Below are positions 9,150 to 18,100 of a stretch of 32,997 nucleotides of DNA, piece after piece. The notes under the pieces are model-generated. The model ran no database searches. It saw nothing but the letters and a program-made list of their open reading frames with translations, and was not told the origin of the DNA. Location: NCBI GenBank assembly GCA_029260985.1, contig JAJDCE010000144.1, positions 1-32,997 on the forward strand, read 5' to 3'. The position numbers and the translations under genes are program-made. Origin of the DNA: Patescibacteria group bacterium (GTDB lineage Bacteria > Patescibacteriota > Gracilibacteria > UM-FILTER-43-11). The stretch's first letter is position 1, and each line of letters starts with the position of its first letter.

Positions 9150-11327
9150 TTAATCAATTTCCTTCACCGAAAACACCCCATCTACATTCTCCAGATCTTG
9201 CAGTAAATTAGACAGAGTTTCAAAGCTGTCCAGGCTGGCGGTGATGATGAAATGGCCTTGATCAGAACCCGCTTCACGGACATTATCGATATCAAGAATC
9301 GGAAGCTGATGTTGAACAAATACATCCGCGACATCTCTTAAAAGCCCCAGACGAGAACGACGTTCCACCCGGAGCTTAACTGTGTATTTAGGGATTTTTT
9401 TAGTACTCCAGCTTGTTTTAATCAATCGAGTATCATCCAAGCCCTTTAGCATTTTACAGGTTTGTTTATGAATCGTAACGCCACGCCCTCTTGTAATATA
9501 TCCCACAATAGAGTTGTCCGGCGTCGGAGAGCAGCAAGAGGCGATCAGGGTCTGATGACCTTTTTCTCCCGTTATTAAAATCTCCGGTTTTTTTTCTTCA
9601 AAATTAACCCCTTCAGACAATACTTCTTTCGAGATTTCCTTCTTCGTAAGCTCTTTAAGTATCGCATGAATAGACGGCACTTTTTTAAGAACATCATGCG
9701 AATTCAAGGAGCCATTGCCAATGCGTTCAACCAAATTTTCACGCTTCCGAATAGACAGTCGCTCACCAGAGTAAACTTTAAAAATAGTCAAATTTGGATC
9801 CAGCGGAGACTGATTAAGCTGTTTTAATTTCTTATTAATGTGCTCCTTGCCAATTTTTATAATTTTATCCCGGTCTTGAGTATTAAACCACTGTTTTATC
9901 CTCGATTTCGCACTTGAGGTAGCGATATATGAAAGCCAATAGCGGTTAGGCTGTTCCGTATTGCCAGTGATGATTTCCACCACCTGGCTGTTTTTCAGCT
10001 TGTAGTCCAATGGCACAATCCGCCCATTTACCTTAGCTCCCCTGCAACGATGCCCCACATCAGTATGAATACCATAGGCAAAATCAACCGGAGTAGCTCC
10101 GTAAGGCAGATCAAGTACATCCCCTTTTGGAGTCATAATAAAGATCCGATCATGAAAAATATCCACACTGAGCGACTCAATAAACTCAGAATTACTTTTT
10201 AAATTTTCATGCAGCTCCACCAAACTTTGTACCCACTGTAAGCGTTGTTCAGAGGCCGTAGCTGACTTTTCAGCTTCTTTGTAGTGCCAATGAGCCGCAA
10301 TACCGTATTCAGCAATTTCATTCATATTTTTAGTCCGAATCTGAAGCTCAATGGGTTGATTATGAAGCTTGGGACAAAGTCCAATCAGTGTCGTGTGGAG
10401 GCTCTGGTAGCCATTGGTTTTTTCAACCGCAATATAATCCTTAAATCGCCTGGAAAGAGGCGTCCAGTGCTTATGCACAAGCCCCAGAACCTGATAGCAT
10501 TCAGCCTCAGATTCTACAATGATCCGGAGAGCAAAAATATCATAGATTTCTGACACATAATTTTTATCTTTTTTCCTCAATTTCTTAAAGATGCTGTATG
10601 GATTTTTAAGCCTACCTTCAATAACTGCTTTTATCCCCGATTTTTTAAGAACTTTCTGCAAAATTTGCTTACTATTTTTAACCGTACTGTTCTGCAGTCC
10701 GATCATTTCATTCAGCTCCTTGGAAAGCCGCTCATAATCCTTTGGGTGAAGGTGTTTAAAGCAGAGCTCATCCAGCTCATTTTTAATCTTATAAATACCT
10801 AAACGGGCTGCAATGGGCGAATAAATGCTCAGTGTTTCTTCGGCTATTCTTTTGATCTTATCTTTCCGATCCAGATAGCCAAGCGTTCGCATGTTGTGCA
10901 GTCGATCCGCCAGTTTAACCAGAATCACCCGAATGTCCTTCGCCATCGCCAAAAACATCTTTCTTAAATTCTCAATTTGCCGCTCACGGCCCCGATAGTG
11001 AACTTTACTCAGTTTCTGCAGCCCTTTGAGCAGAGGAATCACATCTTCTCCAAACTCTTTTTTAATTTCATCAATTCCGACAGATGTATCTTCCAGCACA
11101 TCATGAAGCAAACCGGCGATAAGTGAATCCTCATCGGGTTTTAATTCCACCAGAATATCTGCAACAGCCAGGGGGTGACAAATATAAGGCTTACCGGAAC
11201 ATCTCATCTGACCCTCATGGGCTTTGCCAGCAAAATCATAAGCATGTTTTAGTCGCTTTTCATCCAAATCAGGCAAATATTTTTTTGCCCTTTTGATAAC
11301 CCCGTCGATGGTGAGTTCCTTTTCCAT
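9150..11327 (-). CDS. relA: Bifunctional (p)ppGpp synthetase/hydrolase, RelA/SpoT family (HD, synthetase, TGS, ACT)
   Basis: HPLAVADILVELKPDEDSLIAGLLHDVLEDT, KLADRLHNMRTL, RFKDYIAVEKTNGYQSLHTT, IELQIRTKNMNEIAEYGIAAHWHYKE, TGS PKGDVLDLPYGATPVDFAYGIHTDVGHRCRGAKVNGRIVPLDY. Confidence 0.97.
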   Translation of the reverse strand: MEKELTIDGVIKRAKKYLPDLDEKRLKHAYDFAGKAHEGQMRCSGKPYICHPLAVADILVELKPDEDSLIAGLLHDVLEDTSVGIDEIKKEFGEDVIPLLKGLQKLSKVHYRGRERQIENLRKMFLAMAKDIRVILVKLADRLHNMRTLGYLDRKDKIKRIAEETLSIYSPIAARLGIYKIKNELDELCFKHLHPKDYERLSKELNEMIGLQNSTVKNSKQILQKVLKKSGIKAVIEGRLKNPYSIFKKLRKKDKNYVSEIYDIFALRIIVESEAECYQVLGLVHKHWTPLSRRFKDYIAVEKTNGYQSLHTTLIGLCPKLHNQPIELQIRTKNMNEIAEYGIAAHWHYKEAEKSATASEQRLQWVQSLVELHENLKSNSEFIESLSVDIFHDRIFIMTPKGDVLDLPYGATPVDFAYGIHTDVGHRCRGAKVNGRIVPLDYKLKNSQVVEIITGNTEQPNRYWLSYIATSSAKSRIKQWFNTQDRDKIIKIGKEHINKKLKQLNQSPLDPNLTIFKVYSGERLSIRKRENLVERIGNGSLNSHDVLKKVPSIHAILKELTKKEISKEVLSEGVNFEEKKPEILITGEKGHQTLIASCCSPTPDNSIVGYITRGRGVTIHKQTCKMLKGLDDTRLIKTSWSTKKIPKYTVKLRVERRSRLGLLRDVADVFVQHQLPILDIDNVREAGSDQGHFIITASLDSFETLSNLLQDLENVDGVFSVKEID

Positions 11328-11417
11328 AAAAGAGAGGCAAATTGGCTTTAGGAGGTAGATTTTTATATCTTAGCACTTTTTACTATCTTAGGCAAATTCT
11401 TCTTTCCCCCCTCTATT

Positions 11418-11494
11418 GTCATTCCGACCTTGCTGGAGGAATCTCTATCCATTTATCTTATTTTAAGGGATTCCTCGACTGCGCTCGGAATGAC
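11418..11494. repeat. Intergenic palindromic element (gtcattccgac...gctcggaatgac)
   Basis: Terminal inverted arms gtcattccga / tcggaatgac, 77 bp overall. Confidence 0.75.
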
Positions 11495-11553
11495 AAATGG
11501 GTTTCGCCATCGTATACAAACCCATATAATAAGTGCAAGTTAACCCCCACCTC

Positions 11554-13101
11554 ATGGAGCGAAAAGTATTACTCGTAGTCTTGGATGGATTTGGTGAAGG
11601 TCCTGCTGGTCCTGGCAATGCCATTTCACAAGCTAAAATGCCCCATTTTGAAAAGTTTCGCAGCGACTATCCCCACAGTATTTTACAATGCACGGGCGAA
11701 GCCGTCGGTCTTATTGAGGGGGCCATGGGCGGATCCGAAGTAGGGCATTTTACGATGGGGGCCGGCCGCATAGTTCCTCAGTTTTTACTAGCGATCAACC
11801 GAGCCATTGAAGATGGTTCTTTTTATGAAAATGAAGCACTTTCAAACGCTTATCATTACGTCAAAAAAAGCGGCCCGTCCGAATCGGACAAAGGTCAGGC
11901 GGGGAAAAAGTTACACCTCATGGGCATGATTTCCGATGAAGGAGTTCACTCCCATATCGACCATCTTTTTGCCCTTTTAAAATGGGCTAAAAAAGAAGGC
12001 TTAAAAGATGTATATGTCCACTGCATTGCCGATGGAAGAGATGTCGCCGAACGATCAGTAAAAGATTTTCTCAAAAAAGTTCAGGATAAAATCGATGAAA
12101 TCGGAGTCGGAAAAATTGCTTCGTTGGTTGGTCGGTATTTTTCTATGGATCGTGACCGCAATTTCGATCGAACCGCTCAGGGTTACCACCTGCTCACTCA
12201 GGGGAAAGGAGAAGAATTTGATGATATGTACAAAGCTGTCGATCATTTTTATGAAAAAGATAAGGACCTCACCGACTACTATTTACCCCCCATTTTGCTG
12301 GATAAAAATGGACTGGTTGAAACCCATGACGCTCTCATTTTCTTTAATTACCGAACCGACCGCACCCGGCAACTCACAGACGCTTTCACAGATCCGGATT
12401 TTAAAGAATTTCCTAAAGTCGTTGGCGATATTCATTTCGTCTGCATGGGGCCATATTCCGAAATCGCTCCGGTAGCTTTCACCGTACCAGCGATCGAAAA
12501 TAATTTGGCCAATGTACTCTCCAAAAACGCCGTCCATCAACTCCGAGTCGCTGAAACCGAAAAATACGCCCATGTGACCTTCTTTTTCAACTCCCAAATC
12601 GAACATCACGTGCCACTCGAGGATCGCATCCTCGTCCACTCCCCAAAAGTGCCCAGTTACGACCAAAAGCCCGAAATGTCAGGCTCTAAAGTGACTGAAA
12701 AAGTGCTATTAGCCATCCACGATTCCCATCACCAAGTCATCATCGTTAATTATGCCAATGGTGATTTAGTGGGCCATTCCGGCAGTTTAAAAGGCGCCAT
12801 AAAAGCTGTTGAGCACTTGGATGAATATCTGGGAAAGTTACATGATCAATGCCAAAAATACGGCTACACCATGCTCATCACCGCCGATCACGGTAATTGC
12901 GATGATATGATTTATCCAGACGGCTCTCAAAAACCAGCCCATTCCATGAATCCTGTCGGTTTTATGGCTATCGGGCCCAAAAATAAAATCCACCAAGTCC
13001 ACGACGGCGGCCTCCAGGACATTGCTCCCACCATTCTCAAGCTTATCGGCATCGAAAAACCCTCCGAAATGACAGGCGAATGTTTGATTGACGACCTCTA
13101 G
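11554..13101 (+). CDS. gpmI: 2,3-bisphosphoglycerate-independent phosphoglycerate mutase
   Basis: MERKVLLVVLDGFGEGPAGPGNAISQAKMPHFEKF..., GGSEVGHFTMGAGR, HCIADGRDVAERSV, ITADHGNCDDM; ATG at 11554 preferred over the GTG at 11533. Confidence 0.96.
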   Translation: MERKVLLVVLDGFGEGPAGPGNAISQAKMPHFEKFRSDYPHSILQCTGEAVGLIEGAMGGSEVGHFTMGAGRIVPQFLLAINRAIEDGSFYENEALSNAYHYVKKSGPSESDKGQAGKKLHLMGMISDEGVHSHIDHLFALLKWAKKEGLKDVYVHCIADGRDVAERSVKDFLKKVQDKIDEIGVGKIASLVGRYFSMDRDRNFDRTAQGYHLLTQGKGEEFDDMYKAVDHFYEKDKDLTDYYLPPILLDKNGLVETHDALIFFNYRTDRTRQLTDAFTDPDFKEFPKVVGDIHFVCMGPYSEIAPVAFTVPAIENNLANVLSKNAVHQLRVAETEKYAHVTFFFNSQIEHHVPLEDRILVHSPKVPSYDQKPEMSGSKVTEKVLLAIHDSHHQVIIVNYANGDLVGHSGSLKGAIKAVEHLDEYLGKLHDQCQKYGYTMLITADHGNCDDMIYPDGSQKPAHSMNPVGFMAIGPKNKIHQVHDGGLQDIAPTILKLIGIEKPSEMTGECLIDDL

Positions 13102-13122
13102 CCAAACTTGCCCCACCCCCAC

Positions 13123-13172
13123 CGTCATCCTGAATCATGTGCCGAGCCCTGATCCGGTATTGTTTCAGGATC
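13123..13172. repeat. Degenerate intergenic palindromic element with internal catgtgccga...ccggtat hairpin
   Basis: gtcatcctgaatcatgtgccgagccctgatccggtattgtttcaggatcc: outer atcctgaa/ttcaggat arms, inner ccg/cgg hairpin; related to 838-861 in the S-layer leader. Confidence 0.65.
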
Positions 13173-13195
13173 CTATAAGCATTGGATGAGGTTGT

Positions 13196-13224
13196 TTGAC
13201 GTAGAAAGGATAAAGTGTTAAAAT
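13196..13224 (+). promoter_or_regulatory. Candidate sigma70-type promoter TTGACG - 17 bp - TAAAAT
   Basis: Immediately upstream of the CDS at 13248. Confidence 0.5.
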
Positions 13225-13247
13225 AACCACCTTTTAGTCAAATTCAT

Positions 13248-13697
13248 ATGTCAGAAAAACCGTCAGAACTATCGCAAGCCTCTACCGAAGACAAACTCAT
13301 TCAAAAGCTACGGCAGATTGAAACTGAACGGCAGGCGATCATTGAGCATATGCTAGCCACCCGCAATCTTGTTCGCGGCAGTCTCTATGAGAGCGCTCGC
13401 AAATGCGGAAAACCTGCCTGCAGCTGCGCAAGTGGCGATCCTGACGATTTGCATCAGTCGAAGCACCTTGCCGTTTCCATCAACGGCAAGTCGAAGAAAA
13501 TACCGTTCAGTCCCGACGAGGAAGAAACCGTCACCAGGGGCATCACCGCCTATGGCGTTTGGCGGGAGTCCCTCGCGGAGCTTGAAGCGCTAAACCTTCA
13601 GTCACGCACTCTGCTACGCATGATTCGCAATGCTCGCTTAGATTCTCGAACTCCGCCAGCCCAAAAAACAGGTCGAAAACCCAAGAAAAAGAAATAA
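13248..13697 (+). CDS. DUF6788-like small protein (Cys motif CGKPACSC), a type often found beside transposases; orphan here
   Basis: RLRQIETERQAIIEHMLATRNLVRGSLYESARKCGKPACSCASGDPDDLHQSKHLAVSINGKSKKIPF; higher G+C appearance than its neighbours. Confidence 0.6.
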   Translation: MSEKPSELSQASTEDKLIQKLRQIETERQAIIEHMLATRNLVRGSLYESARKCGKPACSCASGDPDDLHQSKHLAVSINGKSKKIPFSPDEEETVTRGITAYGVWRESLAELEALNLQSRTLLRMIRNARLDSRTPPAQKTGRKPKKKK

Positions 13698-13700
13698 TAG

Positions 13701-14897
13701 TCACCTATCCAACTCCCCCACACTAATCCCATACTCAAAAAACAACTTCAGCAATTTCTCCATCACCTCCTGCAGCCCATCCATCCGGTGGATGAAATAA
13801 CGGCCATCCTGATGAGCCAAAATGCCTTTGTCTCTCAGGTCTTTTAAGATCATTTGGCTAACCCCCAGGGTGTAACCTCTTTTTTTCATGTCAGCCACAA
13901 AATCACCATGAGTAAACAGACCTTCCAGGCTTACAATTGATCTGAGAGCAGCTTTATAGTCCGGTCGCTTCGTTTCTTTAACCGTTAGCTCCGTAAATTG
14001 GCGAAAGTTATCCGTAAATTGCTTCAGAATTAAATCACTGGTGTAGCTGAACATCGCATGACCCGAAAGTAAATATCCCCGCAAGGCAAAATTCACAAAC
14101 GGAGTCACCTCCTTTTTTCTTAACCCATGGAGCAGAAAAAAATGAGAATCATCCTTTTTAATGTCATAGTAGGCAGCCAAAGATAGTGTCCGCTCTGCCC
14201 CATAGCCGTAATGGTGGAGAAGCATCGACTCCAGCAGCCTCACAACTCGCTTATTCCCGTTCTGGAAAGGATGGATAGTATAAAAAAGCACATGAAATTC
14301 CAGAATGTCTTTAAGTCCAATTTGTTTACGATTACTAAATTCCTTAAGCAGAAGCTTTAAAAACTCCATTATTCTTTTGTGGTCGGGAGGGGTGATAGGC
14401 CTTATTTTACCAATCTTAGTGCTATTTGATTGCCGAAGGCTGCCCGAGTGATATTTAGAAACACCAACGGTTTTCGTGTAGCGATCCAGGCCGATCGTCA
14501 GATCATAATGGAGCTTTTTAATAAATCCGACTGTAATATCTTTAAAACCGAAAGGGCTAATATTATTTTCCACACTCTCAATATTTTCAAATTCAAGACG
14601 TTCATATTTTTGGCGGTCGGTGAGCACTTCATCATCCTGGTATTTTTTGAGCCTGGCTTCCGTTTCAGGAGTAAGGAAAACAGACTCAGCTTCCTTTTCA
14701 GTAAGTTCAGAATACTCAGCCGTTGAAATCGCATACGTTTCCTCGAAGACAGCCTTGGAAATAGCCAAGGCTTTAAGGGAAGACAGCTTGTCAGGAAGTG
14801 AGGCAAAAATAGCACTGGCCTGCTGAATGACAGCATCCGGATAGATTGCTCCAGATGAAGGTTTAAATCCCAATGCTTCATAAATATTTTTTGCCAT
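13701..14897 (-). CDS. Fic/Doc family protein with C-terminal winged-helix-like region
   Basis: Fic core FHVLFYTIHPFQNGNKRVVRLLESMLL; C-terminal LEGLFTHGDFVADMKKRGYTLGVSQMILKDLRDKGILAHQDGRYF. Confidence 0.88.
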   Translation of the reverse strand: MAKNIYEALGFKPSSGAIYPDAVIQQASAIFASLPDKLSSLKALAISKAVFEETYAISTAEYSELTEKEAESVFLTPETEARLKKYQDDEVLTDRQKYERLEFENIESVENNISPFGFKDITVGFIKKLHYDLTIGLDRYTKTVGVSKYHSGSLRQSNSTKIGKIRPITPPDHKRIMEFLKLLLKEFSNRKQIGLKDILEFHVLFYTIHPFQNGNKRVVRLLESMLLHHYGYGAERTLSLAAYYDIKKDDSHFFLLHGLRKKEVTPFVNFALRGYLLSGHAMFSYTSDLILKQFTDNFRQFTELTVKETKRPDYKAALRSIVSLEGLFTHGDFVADMKKRGYTLGVSQMILKDLRDKGILAHQDGRYFIHRMDGLQEVMEKLLKLFFEYGISVGELDR

Positions 14898-15140
14898 AAA
14901 TTAATCACAAAATCATCATAATTATATCATATTTTTATTATAAAATAAATCAGAAAAAGGCTTTGCCAACGTACCACTAAGTAATAACTATAAACAAAAC
15001 TTTATTAATATATAACAAAAATCCAATTTCCCCTTTGGAGATGGGGGGCTTTTTGATAGAATTAAAATCGGCGTATTATCTCTAAAAAAATAAAAATAAA
15101 ACGACTTAAGCGTTTCATCGCCGGGCTAATCGTAGCGATT

Positions 15141-18100
15141 ATGATGGGAAATCAGGTCGGTTCTGCTCTGAACCTCCACTTGTTTAATGTGCCCAAAGCC
15201 CATGCTCAAAATTCCATTGCAGGGGGTTTGGCCAATCTGCTCAAAAAAGCAACTACCCCACCCCACGCAGAACTCGGCATTGTAGCCATTTTAGTCGAAA
15301 ACAGCTTGCTTGATGACAAAGCAAAGTATAAAACCGACACCGCTAACTTCACTCTCCGAGAGCATGTTTTTTCATACGCTGAAAACGTCCAAAAGCGCTT
15401 GCCGCACACCCGTGCCATCATCATCGGAGTCGATCCAAACGAATCCACCCAAAAGATCAGTACCGTCCTTGAAAAATTGTATTACGAAGGAGCCGACAAT
15501 GACATGCTGGATTCCAGCAAAATCAACGACGATGGAAAAAAAGAAGATGACAATCAGCTCAAAGGAGTCGTATTGGTGGGGGATATTCCTACGCCAGTGG
15601 TTTACGACAAAGATGGCGAAACCGCTCCAAGTCTTTATCCCTACACTGATTTTTACCGAAAACGTTACATCTTCAACCACTCAAACCAGCACTTCGAGCT
15701 CAACGAAAATGCCCTCAAACCCAGCCCTGAAGTGTGGCATGGAGTCATTAGACCGCCTTCAAAAAATAACTCCACAAGACGCCAGCAATTGGCTGATTAT
15801 TTTGATAAAAACAATCAGTATTCCAACAATCAGGGTGGTTACAACGACTTCAGCAAACGCATGCTTTATTACAACTTCCCAGCCGTTGAAAAGAAGCTCA
15901 ACACGCTCGATTATCGAAACTATAAGCGGGGCATGAAATATGCTGAGGAGTTTGCTTTCAGGCGATATACAAAAAACTTGATCAAAACCATCGTCGATGA
16001 GGTCGCTGAGGAAATGGAGCCTGATAAAGATCCAAAAGATCGAAACCCCCTCATCGATGAGCAGTCGATCTCGAACATGATCGGTACCGGAGTTGAATTG
16101 GTGATCAAGAAGTTCTCCAAAAACTTTGCCAGCTCCCTCCAAACTTACCTTGGCCGCCTCAACGCAAAAATCGCCGGCACGGGCCGCTGGAGCGAAAAAG
16201 AATTCGACACCCTAGCCTCTCTGATCACCATTCGTGACGAGTACATGAAAACCATGCTCATGGGCAAATCGATTGAATTGGAAAAACTGATCAACGCAGA
16301 AGTCGATAAGGTGCAAGAAACCATAAACGTCATATCGACCGTAAAGCTAGAGATGGAAGAAACATTTAATCTGCTTAGTTATATCGACGGAAAAAGGGTG
16401 TCGGACACTGATTTTGTTACAGCAGGTCAATGTGGATTACAGCGGGGTCAAACTCGACCCAAAGGCACTCCGATCCTCGAAAACAATTCAGTACGAGTCG
16501 AAGCCAACCGAACCTTTAATCCAGACACAGGAATCATCCCGCCCGAAGGCGACACCACCAAACTTATTGAGAAGCAGGAGTATCAAAAATACGGGGGCTG
16601 TGTCGCCAACAACTCCGTCAAAATCGATCAGGATTCCGCCGGAATACATCTCGGCCCAGAACACTGCGACCCTAAAGCTGCAGTTAATCCCGTGTACGAC
16701 ATTGCAGGTTCATTCGAACTGGGATTCAGCTTTTTTAATCCAAAAGATCCAAAACCCAGCCAAAGTCTTGTGTTGGAAAATGAGCAATGTGAGCTCGAAG
16801 ATTTGAGCTTTTTAGGCACATCGATTCCTAACTTTGGTTTGTATAGTGATGATGGCTTATTTAAGCAAAAGGCCTACTGTAATTCCAGTATTCCACTTGC
16901 TTGTGCTGCCCCTCTTGGTATCGCCCCGGATACTTACCTGGATGAGGCCGTGAATGACTGGTTTAAGTATCTGGTCAATGCTGGCTCATTGAAACTCGAT
17001 CTCACCAAAAAAGAAGATGCCGCTCTCGCCAATTATTCAAATAACATTGCCCACCTTCGTCTCAATCGCATATTACAGTTATTCCTAAAGTCAGGATTGA
17101 GTCATTCCACCAGCTTTAAAGACGGCTCAAGCGACACAATTGGCGTTAAAATCACAGCTACTACAAAGCCGATCAAAACCATGGTTAGGCACGTGGAGCC
17201 CACAGATTTAACCATCAATCACACTTGTAGTACTCAGGTCACCCGCGCCATTCCAAGCGATGGAATCCGCTACGTTGAATTTTATAAGGGCAGCCAGCGT
17301 CGCTCCTACGCTTATCCCAATTTGTTCAGAATCCAAGGGAATAATCCCAAAGAAATCACTGATAATCTCCTCGCTCTTGTAAAACAAAAAGACGCTGAGC
17401 TCAACGCCCTGCTTGGTTCCAATAAGAACACTGTCGGGAACTTTTTCCTCAACAACGCTGAACTCACAGAACCCATCTTATGGCGACAGCTCGGCATCGA
17501 CCAGAAACATCAGCTAGTGCTCGAAAAATACCTCAACAAAAACAGTTTTATGCCGGTGCCTGATCCAACCGCCTTGGCACCCGTCACAAAACCTGAAGGC
17601 TACGAAGTCCTCCATGTGAATGCGGAGGGCGATGAGAAAGGATTTGAGTTTGCCATCAATCGCTCAAGGCTATCCGAAAAAGATCTTAAAGATCCGGAAA
17701 TAGATGCCGCCAAGAAGGCCCTGAAAGACGCTCAGAAAAAAGCTGGCGGAGATGGCTCCGCCGATGGAACGGGGAGCGGCCAACAAACCAAGCTCTTTGG
17801 TTGTGGTGGTAATGATGGAGTCGAAATTTGGGAATGGCTCCCTAATGTTATCGGTTGCTGGATCCCCGAAGAGATCCTGAAGCTATCCGACTTGGTGAGT
17901 TTGGATGACTCTCACAGCAAGCCTTTGCCTCCTCCAGAGCCTAAGCCCGAAGATGCCATTTTTGACGCCTTAGAAGATCCGGCATTAGCCGCAAACAACC
18001 CTGAAAATCAACCCGCCAGCATCGAAGTTACCGTCGACAAGAAAACCCTGGTGCGGGGCGAGAAGACTCCAATAAATGTAAAAGTGCTCAATAAAAAAGG

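Noticed and set aside
11342-11578. 78-aa ORF upstream of gpmI
   Set aside because: Runs through an intergenic palindromic repeat and into the gpmI start; no protein-like features.
12055-13128. Antisense ORFs over gpmI (12055-12246, 12283-12666, 12838-13128)
   Set aside because: Shadow ORFs opposite a well-supported conserved gene.
13701-14897. Possible TGA recoding (as in SR1/Gracilibacteria), because most genes end in TAA/TAG
   Set aside because: The Fic gene ends at TGA with a plausible C-terminus, and conserved genes (tig, relA, gpmI) are full-length with standard stops.
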